DNA of 63,490 nt from Candidatus Tityobacter terrigena (GTDB lineage Bacteria > Vulcanimicrobiota > Vulcanimicrobiia > Vulcanimicrobiales > Vulcanimicrobiaceae): contig PMHO01000054.1 of assembly GCA_003156715.1 (NCBI GenBank), positions 2,749 through 66,238 of the forward strand, written 5' to 3'. Positions 26,885 through 38,322 of this stretch are shown here, in pieces; position 1 is the first letter of the stretch, and each line of letters opens with the position of its first letter. The translations under genes were made by a program, and so were the position numbers. Below the pieces are notes generated by a model. It was not told the DNA's origin. It did no database searches and worked only from the letters and a program-made list of their open reading frames with translations.

Positions 26885-26913
26885 AGCCGTCCGCCCAGAC
26901 CGACGCGTGCGCC

Positions 26914-27741
26914 TTATTTATTCCGGCTGCGTGAGCCCGTTTCTTCGATCTCGTGGTAAGGCTGCTTGCCCACGTCGGGGGCGGGGGGGCGCTCGCGGCG
27001 GCGACGGAACATCGCGGTGATCAAATCGTGGTTCATCGAACCGATGAACTCCATCGGGATGCCTTTGGGGCAGACCGCTTCGCATTCGCCGTGATTGGTG
27101 CAGCTTCCGAAGTGCTCGTTCTGCATCGCGGCAATCATGTCGAGCGTGCGCAAGTGATGTTGGGGCTGCCCCTGCGGTAGCGTGTTGAGATGCATCAGCT
27201 TAGCAGCGGTGAACAGCATCGCGGAGGCGTTGGGACAGGCGGCCACGCAAGCACCGCAACCGATGCAGGCAGCCGCATCGAAAGCGGTGTCGGCGGATTC
27301 CTTTTGCACCAAGATGGCGTTGCCGTCGCGGGCGCTTCCGACCGGAACGCTGATGAAACCGCCGGCCTGGACGATGCGATCGAAGGCGGAGCGCTCGACG
27401 ATGAGATCCCGGATCACCTGAAAGGCGCGGGCGCGCCACGGTTCGAGCGTCAGCACGTCGCCGTCTTCGAAGAAGCGCATCGAAAGCTGGCACACGGTCG
27501 TGCCGGGCCGGCCTCCGTGCGCGACGCCGTTGATCAGGAAGCCGCACGAACCGCAAATGCCTTCGCGGCAGTCGGACTCGAAGGCGACCGGGGCTTCGCC
27601 CCGGGCGAGAAGGTTCTCGTTGAGTAAGTCGAGCGTTTCGAGAAACGACATGTCCGGCGTGACGCCGTCGACGTCATAGGTCGCGAACCGGCCGCTCGCC
27701 CCGGCCTCTTGCTGCCGCCAAACCTTAAGCGTTAGCTTCAC
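26914..27741 (-). CDS. sdhB: Succinate dehydrogenase iron-sulfur subunit
   Basis: 275 residues from GTG at 27739-27741, 2 nt after the sdhA stop; longer frames only re-read sdhA. The 2Fe-2S ligands are in 'CREGICGSCGFLINGV...TVCQ', the 4Fe-4S in 'CIGCGACVAACPNAS', and the 3Fe-4S in 'CTNHGECEAVCPKGIP'. It passes electrons from SdhA flavin to the membrane cytochrome b. The C-terminal 25 residues are an Arg-rich extra tail. Last gene of the sdhCAB order, in the same direction as the box genes upstream. Confidence 0.95.
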   Translation of the reverse strand: MKLTLKVWRQQEAGASGRFATYDVDGVTPDMSFLETLDLLNENLLARGEAPVAFESDCREGICGSCGFLINGVAHGGRPGTTVCQLSMRFFEDGDVLTLEPWRARAFQVIRDLIVERSAFDRIVQAGGFISVPVGSARDGNAILVQKESADTAFDAAACIGCGACVAACPNASAMLFTAAKLMHLNTLPQGQPQHHLRTLDMIAAMQNEHFGSCTNHGECEAVCPKGIPMEFIGSMNHDLITAMFRRRRERPPAPDVGKQPYHEIEETGSRSRNK

Positions 27742-27743
27742 GG

Positions 27744-29663
<1,920 letters not shown>

Positions 29664-29665
29664 CG

Positions 29666-30442
29666 TTAGCGGATCCAGCCCGCCAAAACGGCAATTGGAA
29701 CCGAGGCGAAGCCGGCAGCAACGGCTAGGGCGATGAGCCGCGAGTCACGCTTGGCCGTATCGACGTTGCGTGTTGTGTTCCAGCCAAGCGTCTGCGAGAT
29801 GCTCCAAAGGCCGTGCTCGAGGTGTAGGTAGAGCGCGCCCATTGCGACGATATAAAAGGCAGCGACCGGCCAGAGCGAAAGTCCGGCGACGACGTTGTGG
29901 TAAACGTTTAACGGGTCGAACGTTCCCGGGGCGAAGCCGGCGACGCCGGCCGATAGATTCAGAAGGTGAAAGACGATGAAGACCAGCAGCAGCGCGCCGC
30001 TCCAGCGCATCGTCAAAGCTGCAAACGTGGTCTCGACGACGCGCTTCGTATTGTAGCCGATCGGCCGCGCTTGCTGGTTGACCCGGGTCAGCTCGACCGA
30101 GGCAGCGATGTGAAGCACGACGCACACCAGCAGCACGATGCGTATGAACCATAGCGCCCCCCCATAACCGAGGGCCGGTTGCAGGATCTGGCGCAAGAAC
30201 ATCGAGTACGCGTTGAGCTCGGCAGATCCGCCGAAGGTCTTGAGCATCCCCAGCATGTGGCCGACGACGAAAAGCACCAGAACGCCGCCGGTGACGGCCA
30301 TGATGACCTTCTTGCCGATGATGCTGTCCCAAAGCGCCCGCCACAGGGCCAGAATCGGGTTGCCGGCGTGGGCGCGACGAACGCGTTCGGGCACGTAGCC
30401 GCTCTGTCGCACGAGTTCATCGTTGGCCGCCGGCCTCGCCAT
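29666..30442 (-). CDS. sdhC: Succinate dehydrogenase cytochrome b558 subunit
   Basis: 258 residues with five transmembrane segments: about 46-66 ([21 protein letters not shown]), 95-115, 145-165, 187-208 and 234-255. His residues in 'VVGHMLG', '[10 protein letters not shown]', 'FIVFHLLNL' and '[10 protein letters not shown]' are haem-ligand candidates. This is the fused B-type SdhC with two haems and no SdhD. It anchors SdhAB and reduces menaquinone or ubiquinone. ATG start; it begins only 21 bp after the thiolase stop, so it looks like a continuation of the benzoate operon. Confidence 0.93.
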   Translation of the reverse strand: MARPAANDELVRQSGYVPERVRRAHAGNPILALWRALWDSIIGKKVIMAVTGGVLVLFVVGHMLGMLKTFGGSAELNAYSMFLRQILQPALGYGGALWFIRIVLLVCVVLHIAASVELTRVNQQARPIGYNTKRVVETTFAALTMRWSGALLLVFIVFHLLNLSAGVAGFAPGTFDPLNVYHNVVAGLSLWPVAAFYIVAMGALYLHLEHGLWSISQTLGWNTTRNVDTAKRDSRLIALAVAAGFASVPIAVLAGWIR

Positions 30443-30463
30443 CTGCCGCTCGGATCCTCTCGC

Positions 30464-31669
30464 CTAAACGCGCTCGATGACGCTTGCGATACCCTGTCCC
30501 ACTCCGATGCACATCGTGCAGAGGGCGTAGCGGGCGCCGCGTCGCGCAAGCTCGTAGGTCGCAGTCGTCACCAAGCGCGCGCCGCTCATTCCCAGCGGAT
30601 GCCCGAGCGCAATCGCGCCACCGTTCGGGTTGACGTGGGCGGCATCGTCAGCGAGCCCGAGGTCGCGCATGACGGCCAGCGACTGCGAGGCGAAGGCTTC
30701 GTTGAGCTCGATGACGTCCATCTCGCCGACGGAGAGGCCTAGCCGTTCGAGCAGCTTGCGGCTGGCGGGGGCCGGACCGAAGCCCATGATGCGCGGCGGC
30801 ACGCCGGCGGTCGCCATGCCGACGAAGCGCGCTTTGGGCGTCAGCCCGAACGCATCGACGGCGCGCTCGGATGCGACCAATACCGCGCACGACCCGTCGT
30901 TTACGCCCGAAGCGTTGCCCGCGGTGACCGTTCCATTCTTGCGAAATGGCGTCGGCAGCTTTGCCAGTGCCTCGAGCGTCGTGTCGCCGCGAACGTGCTC
31001 GTCCCGTTCGACCACGATCGGCTCGCCCTTGCGTTGCGGAATCGAAACGGGCACGATCTCCTCGGCAAGCCTTCCCGCCTGCTGCGCCGCCGCAGCGCGC
31101 TGTTGGCTGCGCAACGCGAACGCGTCCTGATCATCGCGGGAGACGTGGAACTCTTCCGCGACGTTTTCGCCGGTCTCCGGCATCGAGTCGACACCGTACT
31201 GCGCCTTCAGAAGCGGGTTGATGAAACGCCAGCCGATCGTCGTGTCGTAGATTTCGGTCGATCGCGAGAAGGCGGTTTCGGCTTTGGCCATGACGAACGG
31301 CGCGCGCGACATGCTTTCGACGCCGCCGGCCAGCACGAGGTCGGCCTCACCGCTGCGTATCGCGCGCGCGGCCTGACCGATGGCGTCCATGCCGGAACCG
31401 CACAAGCGATTGACGGTCGCGGCGGGGATCGAGGTCGGGAGCCCGGCGAGCAGCGCCGCCATCCGGCCGACGTTGCGGTTGTCCTCTCCGGCTTGGTTGG
31501 CACAACCGAAGAACAAATCATCGACGCGCGACCAGTCGATGCTTGGATTGCGCGCGACGAGCGCGCGCAACGGGACGGCGCCGAGATCGTCCGTGCGCAC
31601 CGAGCTTAGCGCGCCGCCGTAGCGGCCGATCGGGGTACGTACCGCGTCGCAGATAAAGGCGTCGCTCAC
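30464..31669 (-). CDS. Acetyl-CoA acyltransferase, likely 3-oxoadipyl-CoA thiolase
   Basis: 401 residues from GTG at 31667-31669 (overlaps the TGA of the ligase as GTGA). Thiolase catalytic residues are present: Cys90 in '[10 protein letters not shown]', His in '[14 protein letters not shown]' and Cys in '[10 protein letters not shown]'. The '[13 protein letters not shown]' stretch and overall pattern are those of PcaF/PaaJ-type thiolases. In the box pathway the last step splits 3-oxoadipyl-CoA into acetyl-CoA and succinyl-CoA, and this gene sits in that operon between the benzoate ligase and sdhC. Substrate is inferred from context. Confidence 0.9.
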   Translation of the reverse strand: MSDAFICDAVRTPIGRYGGALSSVRTDDLGAVPLRALVARNPSIDWSRVDDLFFGCANQAGEDNRNVGRMAALLAGLPTSIPAATVNRLCGSGMDAIGQAARAIRSGEADLVLAGGVESMSRAPFVMAKAETAFSRSTEIYDTTIGWRFINPLLKAQYGVDSMPETGENVAEEFHVSRDDQDAFALRSQQRAAAAQQAGRLAEEIVPVSIPQRKGEPIVVERDEHVRGDTTLEALAKLPTPFRKNGTVTAGNASGVNDGSCAVLVASERAVDAFGLTPKARFVGMATAGVPPRIMGFGPAPASRKLLERLGLSVGEMDVIELNEAFASQSLAVMRDLGLADDAAHVNPNGGAIALGHPLGMSGARLVTTATYELARRGARYALCTMCIGVGQGIASVIERV

Positions 31670-33234
31670 GGGCGCTTCGCCGCGGTTACCGGCTCGCTCG
31701 GCTCCGCCGCCGTCTCGCGCAACTTGAAGCGCTGAATTTTCCCCGTCGCCGTCTTGGGAAGCTCGTCGACGAATTCGAGCCAGCGCGGATACTTGTACGG
31801 CGCGAGCCGGTTCTTGACGTGCTGCTTGAGATCCTCGCGCAACCCCTCGCCCGCCATGAAGCCCGCTTTGAGAACCACGAACGCGATCGGCTTCACTAAC
31901 TTCTCGGCATCCTCTTTCGCGCAGACGGCGCACTCCAGGACCGCCTCGTGAGCCATCAAGGCCGATTCCACCTCGATCGGCGACACGTACATCCCGCTCA
32001 CTTTGAGCATGTCGTCGCTGCGCCCGGCGTAGGTGTAGTAGCCCTCAGCATCCCGGCTATACTTGTCGCCGGTACGCGTCCAGGCACCTTGGAACGTGCT
32101 ACGGCTGCGCTCGCGCTGGTTCCAATACATGATGGCGCTTGTCGGGCCGGCCACCGCGAGATCGCCCACCTCGCCCGGCGCGACGGCCTCTCCGGCTTCG
32201 CCCGTCAGCTGTACGTCGTAACCGGGGACCGGCTTTCCGGTGGTCCCGTAGCGGACGTCGCCCGGGCGGTTCGAGAGAAAAATATGCAGCATCTCGGTCG
32301 ATCCGATGCCGTCCAGAACGTCGACGCCGAAGTGACGGGTCCAGCGGCGCCCGATCTCTTCGGGAAGCGCTTCGCCGGCGGAGACGCAGCGGCGCAGACG
32401 CACGTCTTCGCGCGCCGGCAAGCCCGGACTGCTCAGCATTGCGGCGTACAGCGTCGGCACTCCATAGAAGATGGAAACGCGATGCTCGCGCAGCCGCGCG
32501 AAGACCGCGGGAGGCGTGGCGCGCTCAGCCATGAGAACGCTGGTAGCACCGGCAAACATCGGAAACGTCAAACCGTTGCCCAGACCATAGGCAAAGAAGA
32601 GCTTCGCGGCCGACATGACGACGTCGTTCTCTTCGATGCCGAGAACCGGAACCCCATAGAGCTCCGCAGTCTGCACGAGGCTGGAGTGAATGTGAACCGT
32701 TCCCTTGGGCGGCCCGGTCGAGCCGGACGAGTAGAGCCAAAAGCAAATGTCGTCGGCAACGGTGGAAGCCGCAACGAATTCGCCGGCGGAGGACTCGAGC
32801 AAATCCGACATGCGAAGGTGGTCGCATGCATCGGCTCCCGACACGATCGCGCGCTTGATGAACGGGGAGCTTCCCAGCAGCGGCGCGAACACGGGCACGA
32901 GCGGCTCGGACAGAACGATCGCTCGCGCGCGGCTGTCTTCGAGCATATACGCGTACTCGCCGGTCGTGAGCAGCGTGTTAACGGCGATCGGGACGACGCC
33001 CGCCATGATGCAGCCGAGAAATGCCGTGGGAAAATCGATGCCGTCATGCAGACAGAGCAGCACCCGTTGTTCCGGTTCGATGCCGAGAGCAGCCAGCGCA
33101 TTGGCGAAGCGGTTAACGCGCTTGGCGACCTCACCGTAGGTGTAACTCCCCCGGTCGTCCACGAAGGCGCGCTTTGAGGAGCGCCCGCCGCTGACATTGC
33201 GCTCGATCAGATCTGCGGCAGCGTTATAGCGCAT
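31666..33234 (-). CDS. bclA: Benzoate-CoA ligase
   Basis: 522 residues, the typical length of benzoate-CoA ligases. P-loop '[18 protein letters not shown]', '[17 protein letters not shown]', '[15 protein letters not shown]' and '[34 protein letters not shown]' match the BadA/BclA group, in which 'FAYGLGN' and 'GSTEMLHIF' are characteristic. Catalytic Lys in '[13 protein letters not shown]'. It activates benzoate to benzoyl-CoA with ATP, the entry step of the pathway. ATG at 33232-33234 is chosen over TTG at 33243. It is overlapped or coupled with genes on both sides. Confidence 0.92.
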   Translation of the reverse strand: MRYNAAADLIERNVSGGRSSKRAFVDDRGSYTYGEVAKRVNRFANALAALGIEPEQRVLLCLHDGIDFPTAFLGCIMAGVVPIAVNTLLTTGEYAYMLEDSRARAIVLSEPLVPVFAPLLGSSPFIKRAIVSGADACDHLRMSDLLESSAGEFVAASTVADDICFWLYSSGSTGPPKGTVHIHSSLVQTAELYGVPVLGIEENDVVMSAAKLFFAYGLGNGLTFPMFAGATSVLMAERATPPAVFARLREHRVSIFYGVPTLYAAMLSSPGLPAREDVRLRRCVSAGEALPEEIGRRWTRHFGVDVLDGIGSTEMLHIFLSNRPGDVRYGTTGKPVPGYDVQLTGEAGEAVAPGEVGDLAVAGPTSAIMYWNQRERSRSTFQGAWTRTGDKYSRDAEGYYTYAGRSDDMLKVSGMYVSPIEVESALMAHEAVLECAVCAKEDAEKLVKPIAFVVLKAGFMAGEGLREDLKQHVKNRLAPYKYPRWLEFVDELPKTATGKIQRFKLRETAAEPSEPVTAAKRP

Positions 33235-33239
33235 GCCTC

Positions 33240-34310
33240 TCAAGCCTTTCCATTGGGCCGCACGACGACGCGACCGCGCACCCGCCCGTGCTTGAGATCG
33301 ACCAGCGTGGCGCTGACGTCGTGCAACGGCCGCTCGGTGACGGGCAGCTCGGGCAAAGCCTCGGAGCGCGCGATTTGCATTAGTTCGCGCATCTCGTCGA
33401 GGCTTCCGACGTAGGAACCGATGATGGAGAGCGCCCGCATGGCGACGAGCGCCGGTGCGACCCGCGCCGAACCGCCGAAGAGCCCGACGCTGATCAGGCA
33501 GCCCGCCTTGCGCAACGCTCCCAACGCGAACTCGAAGGACGAGCCTGCTCCCACGAAGTCGACCGCGGCGGCGACGCCCCCGCCGCTACCCCGTATCAAC
33601 GTCCGCAACGCATCGGGCTCGCCCGGGTCGATGACGTCGCCCGCCCCAGCCGATCGCGCCACGTCCCATTTTTCGCGATCGACTTCCGCAACGACCGGAG
33701 CGACGCCGTACAGTGCCTTCGCGAGGCGGATTGCAGAAAGCCCGACCCCACCCGCACCGACGATCAAGAGTTGCTCGCCGCCGGCGAGCGGCAGCGCTTT
33801 CTTGAGTGCGCCGAACGCGGTAAGCCCGGCGCAGGCATACGTGCAGGCTTGTGCTTCCGGCAGCGGATCGTAGGCCAGCAGATATTTCTCGTCGGGAACG
33901 AGCACCGACTGCGCAAATCCGCCGTCGCGCTGGATGCCCAGCGCCGTGGGACGGTTGCACAGGTGCTCCTTTCCGGCCTGACAGAGTTCGCACTGTCCGC
34001 AGCCGGTCCACGGGTAGATCACACGCCGGGCGCCGGCCTTCACACCATGCACGTCCGGTCCGACGGCCGTGACGGTCCCGACGATTTCGTGTCCGAGGGT
34101 TCTCGGCGGCGAAACGATGCGGGTGGCGTCCAGCTTTTGACCGTCGCCCAGATCGAAGAAGCCTTCCCACAGATGAACGTCGCTATGACAAACGCCGCAT
34201 GCGGCGATCTCGAGCACGACCTGGGCGCCCTGCGGTTCGGGCAGCTCGCGTCGTACCTCGACCAGAGGTTCGCCGAACCGTTCGACTTGGAAGCTGAGCA
34301 CGCTGTTCAA
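33240..34310 (-). CDS. Zinc-dependent medium-chain alcohol dehydrogenase
   Basis: 356 residues of the MDR family. Catalytic zinc site: 'CGVCHSDVH' and 'GHEIVGTV'. Structural zinc site: 'CGQCELCQAGKEHLC'. NAD-binding: 'LIVGAGGVGLSAIRLAKAL'. Substrate not evident: it could feed the pathway by oxidising benzyl-type alcohols, or act on a pathway semialdehyde/alcohol. It resembles 6-hydroxycyclohexene-carbonyl-CoA dehydrogenase only at the family level. The stop overlaps an alternative TTG of bclA, and boxB ends 48 bp upstream, so it is inside the box operon. Confidence 0.85.
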   Translation of the reverse strand: MNSVLSFQVERFGEPLVEVRRELPEPQGAQVVLEIAACGVCHSDVHLWEGFFDLGDGQKLDATRIVSPPRTLGHEIVGTVTAVGPDVHGVKAGARRVIYPWTGCGQCELCQAGKEHLCNRPTALGIQRDGGFAQSVLVPDEKYLLAYDPLPEAQACTYACAGLTAFGALKKALPLAGGEQLLIVGAGGVGLSAIRLAKALYGVAPVVAEVDREKWDVARSAGAGDVIDPGEPDALRTLIRGSGGGVAAAVDFVGAGSSFEFALGALRKAGCLISVGLFGGSARVAPALVAMRALSIIGSYVGSLDEMRELMQIARSEALPELPVTERPLHDVSATLVDLKHGRVRGRVVVRPNGKA

Positions 34311-34358
34311 GGTACGTTTCGGCGTCGAATCAGCCCTTGGAGCGTGCCGCAGGGAACG

Positions 34359-35783
34359 CTAGGCGAAGCGTACGTATTCGAAGTCGAGCGGCCGGTAGTG
34401 GATGCCTTTTGGCGGAGGTGCGATCCAGTTCGCAAAGGCGCCCGGTTCGACCACGCGGCCCATCAGCGAGGCGACGTACGCGCGGTCGGAGGCGCCCGGC
34501 AGCCATTCGTCTTGGCGCGCGGCCCATTCCGCTTCTGAGACGACGCGCCCGTCGGGATCGATCCGCGCCGCTGCGAGCGGGCCGATCCGGCGATTGAACG
34601 CCCGGTGCGGCACTTCCAACTTCGCGGGGACTCCCTCTTTTTCGATCTGACGGTTCCAGCGCCCAACGCCCGCGATCGTGTCCTTGATGTAATCGTCGCG
34701 CAGGCGCTCGTTGAGCGCGTTGAGCATCGGAGCGGGCCGCGTCACAAGCCGGCCATCTTCGAGATCGAGCACCGGATGCTCCACGTCGCGCAGCACATGG
34801 TCGTCGTCGATTTTCGACTCGTTATAGCGTCCCTTAAGGCCGGTCGCGTAAAAGGTCGCTGCGTTCGAGGAAAGGTCGGAGCCGAAAAGATCGAGGGTAA
34901 TGCTGTAGTGGAAATTGAGGTAGCGTTGCAGCGTCGGAAGATCGATCACCCCAAGCGCCCGAAGCTTTTGCGGATCGTCGGTTTTTTCGCGTGCCATTAC
35001 CTGTGCGGTGCGCTGGACGATGCGGCCGACGCCGGTCTCGCCCACGAACATATGGTGGGCTTCCTCGGTCAGCATGAACCGAGTGGTGCGCGCGAGCGGA
35101 TCGAATCCCGACTCGGCCAGCGCGCAAAGCTGGAACTTGCCGTCGCGGTCGGTGAAGAAGGTAAACATAAAAAACGACAACCAATCCGGCGTCTTCTCGT
35201 TGAATGCGCCCAGGATGCGCGGGTTGTCCTGATCGCCCGAGCGGCGCTCCAAGAGCGCCTCCGACTCCTCACGTCCGTCGCGCCCAAAGTATGCGTGCAA
35301 CAAATACACCATCGCCCACAGGTGGCGCCCCTCTTCGACGTTGATCTGATAGAGATTGCGCAAATCGTAGAGCGAGGGACAGGTGTGGCCGAGATGGCGC
35401 TGCTGCTCGACCGACGCGGGCTCCGTGTCGCCCTGCGTGACGATGATGCGCCGCAGGTTGCTGCGATACTCTCCTGGGACCGCTTGCCAGGCCGGCTGCC
35501 CCTTGTGCACGCCGAAGTTGACTTTGCGATCGGGCTGGGCCGGGTTGAGAAAGATGCCCCAGCGGTAATCTTGCATCTTGACATAGTCGAAGTTCGCCCA
35601 GCCGTTTTTCTCGACGCTGATCGCGGTGCGCAGATAAACGTCCAATGCGCGCGAGCCGGCGGGGCCCATGTCATCCCACCAGTTGAGGAACTCGGGCTGC
35701 CAATGCTCGAGCGCGCGCTGCAGCGAGCGGTTCTCGGCCAGGCCGACGTTGTTTGGAATGCGGTCCTGATAGGTGACGTCCAT
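34359..35783 (-). CDS. boxB: Benzoyl-CoA 2,3-epoxidase, BoxB subunit
   Basis: 474 residues, matching BoxB length. Di-iron ligand candidates in the expected order: Glu121, Glu151 and His154 ('VEEGRH' 149-154), Asp212, Glu241 and His244 ('TEEAHH' 239-244). 'NWWDDMGP' and 'FNFHYSITLDLFGSDLSSNAA'-like stretches are characteristic of the family. BoxB inserts one O2-derived oxygen to form 2,3-epoxybenzoyl-CoA, taking electrons from the BoxA reductase, whose gene is not visible in this window. It starts 15 bp after boxC stops. Confidence 0.96.
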   Translation of the reverse strand: MDVTYQDRIPNNVGLAENRSLQRALEHWQPEFLNWWDDMGPAGSRALDVYLRTAISVEKNGWANFDYVKMQDYRWGIFLNPAQPDRKVNFGVHKGQPAWQAVPGEYRSNLRRIIVTQGDTEPASVEQQRHLGHTCPSLYDLRNLYQINVEEGRHLWAMVYLLHAYFGRDGREESEALLERRSGDQDNPRILGAFNEKTPDWLSFFMFTFFTDRDGKFQLCALAESGFDPLARTTRFMLTEEAHHMFVGETGVGRIVQRTAQVMAREKTDDPQKLRALGVIDLPTLQRYLNFHYSITLDLFGSDLSSNAATFYATGLKGRYNESKIDDDHVLRDVEHPVLDLEDGRLVTRPAPMLNALNERLRDDYIKDTIAGVGRWNRQIEKEGVPAKLEVPHRAFNRRIGPLAAARIDPDGRVVSEAEWAARQDEWLPGASDRAYVASLMGRVVEPGAFANWIAPPPKGIHYRPLDFEYVRFA

Positions 35784-35798
35784 CGAAATCTCCGTTCG

Positions 35799-37457
35799 CT
35801 ACACGCGGTCCCAGTCGAACGCGGCTTTGGCGCCGGTGCCGAAGGCCTTCAGCGCGCCGCGTTCGCCGGCGGCGTTCGGCCGGGTGAAAATCCAGTTTTG
35901 CCATGCCGAGAGCCGCCCGAAGATGCGCGTTTCCATCGTTTCGAAGAGCGGGAAGCGCAGATTCGCCTCGAGGCCGCTCAGCGCATCGGGCGATAGGCTA
36001 GCACGCTCTTCGAGCGCCATGCGAAGCTCCTCGTCCCAATCGAGTTCGTCGGGCGCGGCGGTGATGAGTCCGGTTTCGACCGCCGCTGCGGTGTCGAGAG
36101 GCGTTCCCGCTGCGGCCCGCAGCCGTTCGATGGGCTCCGGCTCGCCGCAGAAACGCGTCTCGATGCGCGAGCGCCCGTTGACCTCGGAATACATGCCGAA
36201 GTTCACGGCGGAGAGCGTGACGTGCGGTCCGGCGGCAGGGTCGTTCGCCAGCAGCATGTAGCTGCGGTCCGCGGCGAGTGCGAGTTCGAGCAAGGTCCCG
36301 GCGAAGCACGACGATTCGTCGAGGATGGCGAACATCGATCGCGACGAAACATCCAGACGGGCCAGCGTGCGTCGCAGCATGCCGATCGTCTCCCGCACGA
36401 ACCAGTGGTCTCGGTGCGCGACCAAGCTCGCGTCGGCAGCGAGCACGTCGCCAGCATTGCCCCGGCTTTTCAGGAGCCACATGCCGATGTCGAGGTCGTT
36501 CGTACGCAGCATCAGGATCGCGTCGTCGAGCTCGCGGGCCATTGCAAGCGGCCACCACGCGGCGCCGAGCGCGAGAAGCGCTTCGGGATCCGACGGCTGC
36601 GGCCGCGGCGGGCCGCCGACCGTGATCGTCGCGCTCCGCGCCTTACGGTCGATGCAAACATCAACGTATGCGTAGTGATAACCGGTCTCGTCGATCGTTC
36701 GCGAGAGGGGCGTGAGCTCGACGCCGTTTGCTTGCCGCGGCCGGTCGCTCGCTTCGGCGAGCGCGGCCGCGCGACGCGCGACGGCGCCGGGAAAATCGCG
36801 CGATTTCTCGGTATCGTCGACCAGCTTCCAGGCCTTGGCGCGCGTGGCGCGCACGCCCTCGGGCGTCGTGCAAAAGATGTCGGCGTGATCGCGACGCACC
36901 TTGCGCTTGTCGGTGAGGCGCGTCAATCCGCCCGTCCCCGGCATCACGCCGAGGAGAGAAACCTCCGGCAGGCTCACGGCGGACGAGCGGTCGTCGATGA
37001 GCAATATCTCGTCGCAAGCCAGCGCGAGCTCGTAGCCGCCGCCGGCGGTCGTGCCGTTGCAGGCGGCCAAAAACTTCAACCCCGAATGCGCGCTCGCGTC
37101 CTCGATGCCGTTGCGCGTCTCGTTGGTAAACTTGCAGAAGTTCACTTTCCATGCGTGCGACGACATGCCGAGCATGAAGATGTTCGCCCCCGAGCAGAAA
37201 ATTCGGTCCTTGAGGCTCGTGATCACGACGCTGCGAACGGTCGGGTGCTCGAAACGAATGCGCTGCAATGCGTCGTGCAACTCGATGTCGACCCCCAGGT
37301 CGTAGGAGTTGAGCTTCAGCTTGTAGCCGGGCTTGATGCCGGCATCTTCGGCGACGTCCATCGCGAGCGTCGCCACCGGTCCGTCGAACGATAGCCGCCA
37401 GTGCTTATAGCGATCGGGGTGGGTGTCGAAGGTGACCGGAGCCTCGAAGGCGAGCAT
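35799..37457 (-). CDS. boxC: 2,3-Epoxybenzoyl-CoA dihydrolase, BoxC
   Basis: 552 residues, the length of BoxC, a distant double-sized member of the enoyl-CoA hydratase/isomerase superfamily. 'KDRIFCSGANIFMLGMSSHAWKVNFCKFTNETRNGIED' and 'FLAACNGTTAGGGYELALACDEI' mark the first crotonase-like half; a second half follows ('AILDESSCFAGTLLELALAADRSYMLL'). It hydrolytically opens 2,3-epoxybenzoyl-CoA to 3,4-dehydroadipyl-CoA semialdehyde plus formate. First gene after a consensus promoter, so it leads the box operon. Confidence 0.96.
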   Translation of the reverse strand: MLAFEAPVTFDTHPDRYKHWRLSFDGPVATLAMDVAEDAGIKPGYKLKLNSYDLGVDIELHDALQRIRFEHPTVRSVVITSLKDRIFCSGANIFMLGMSSHAWKVNFCKFTNETRNGIEDASAHSGLKFLAACNGTTAGGGYELALACDEILLIDDRSSAVSLPEVSLLGVMPGTGGLTRLTDKRKVRRDHADIFCTTPEGVRATRAKAWKLVDDTEKSRDFPGAVARRAAALAEASDRPRQANGVELTPLSRTIDETGYHYAYVDVCIDRKARSATITVGGPPRPQPSDPEALLALGAAWWPLAMARELDDAILMLRTNDLDIGMWLLKSRGNAGDVLAADASLVAHRDHWFVRETIGMLRRTLARLDVSSRSMFAILDESSCFAGTLLELALAADRSYMLLANDPAAGPHVTLSAVNFGMYSEVNGRSRIETRFCGEPEPIERLRAAAGTPLDTAAAVETGLITAAPDELDWDEELRMALEERASLSPDALSGLEANLRFPLFETMETRIFGRLSAWQNWIFTRPNAAGERGALKAFGTGAKAAFDWDRV

Positions 37458-37493
37458 TCGTCGACTTCCTTCCTGAGGGGTCTGGGAGCCGGG

Positions 37494-37530
37494 TTCGGGA
37501 ATTATAGTGCAGTTGTGTAGCGAGTGTCAA
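37494..37530 (-). promoter_or_regulatory. Consensus promoter of the box operon
   Basis: On the minus strand: -35 TTGACA (37525-37530), 18-bp spacer, -10 TATAAT (37501-37506). Both hexamers are perfect sigma-70-type consensus, 44 bp upstream of the boxC ATG. The spacer contains TACA-N4-TGCA (37508-37519), resembling half-sites of the TGCA class used by BoxR/BzdR regulators. Repressor binding there would block polymerase, with benzoyl-CoA as the expected inducer by analogy. Confidence 0.8.
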
Positions 37531-37536
37531 TGTAAT

Positions 37537-38322
37537 ATGATGCCATTTTCAGCAAACGGGGAAGCCAGCCACCCGATCGTCGCGGGACGGCGTCTGGAAG
37601 TGCGCAGGCTTGCTCAAGCCGGCCCAAGCCCGGGAACGATCGTCATGCTGCACGAGGGGCTTGGCTCGATCGCGCTGTGGCGTGACTTCCCGCAAAGGGT
37701 GCGGGACCGAACGGGCTACGAGGTCGTGGCCTATTCGCGCTACGGCCACGGCTGGTCCGAGGCTCTGGTCGAAAAGCGCGATCCCGCGTACATGCATCAC
37801 GAAGCCGAGGCGGTGCTGCCGGAGTTGCTCGACACGCTGGGCATACGGCGTCCCGTGCTGCTTGGCCATAGTGACGGCGGCTCGATTGCGCTCGTCTACG
37901 CCGGAGGGTACCCGCACGGCGTCCAAGCGTTGATCCTGGAGGCGCCGCACGTGTTCGTCGAAGAGCTCAGTCTGCGCAGCATCGCGCAGCTCAAGACGAC
38001 GTACGAGACGACCGACTTTCGCGCTAAGCTCGCGCGTTATCACGGCGACGTGGATGGGACGTTCCGGGGCTGGAACGATATCTGGCTCGATCCGAGCTTT
38101 CGGGCCTGGAACATCGAGTCGTCACTCGACGCGATTCGCTGCCCGCTGCTCGTGATTCAGGGTGAAGACGACGAGTTCGGAACGGTCGCGCAGCTTGCGG
38201 CGATCGAAGCGCGCGTCCCCGCCGCACAAACCGTGCTCATCCCCCATTGCGGTCACTCGCCGCACCGCGATCGACCCGAAGCGACCCTCGCGGCGATAGC
38301 GCGCTTCCTCGAACAGCGCTAA
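37537..38322 (+). CDS. Alpha/beta hydrolase beside the box operon
   Basis: 261 residues. Oxyanion 'HEGLGSIALWRDF', nucleophile elbow 'GHSDGGSIAL' (Ser), acid in 'VIQGEDDEFGT' (Asp) and 'IPHCGHSPHRD' (His) give a complete catalytic triad. Similar hydrolases accompany box genes in other bacteria, where a role as thioesterase for dead-end acyl-CoA or as ester hydrolase has been proposed; not shown here. The start is uncertain: ATG 37537 or 37540, or GTG 37507, which would lie inside the divergent box promoter. The 3' end overlaps the convergent tldE stop by 4 bp. Confidence 0.85.
   Translation: MMPFSANGEASHPIVAGRRLEVRRLAQAGPSPGTIVMLHEGLGSIALWRDFPQRVRDRTGYEVVAYSRYGHGWSEALVEKRDPAYMHHEAEAVLPELLDTLGIRRPVLLGHSDGGSIALVYAGGYPHGVQALILEAPHVFVEELSLRSIAQLKTTYETTDFRAKLARYHGDVDGTFRGWNDIWLDPSFRAWNIESSLDAIRCPLLVIQGEDDEFGTVAQLAAIEARVPAAQTVLIPHCGHSPHRDRPEATLAAIARFLEQR

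Noticed and set aside
26914..27741. BoxA-like ferredoxin/reductase
   Set aside because: The three Cys clusters are in SdhB order and spacing and the gene follows sdhC and sdhA; no flavin or NADPH reductase domain is present.
33240..34310. 6-hydroxycyclohex-1-ene-1-carbonyl-CoA dehydrogenase (anaerobic benzoate pathway)
   Set aside because: Only general MDR zinc alcohol dehydrogenase features are visible and no anaerobic benzoyl-CoA reductase genes are present; the surrounding pathway is the aerobic box route.
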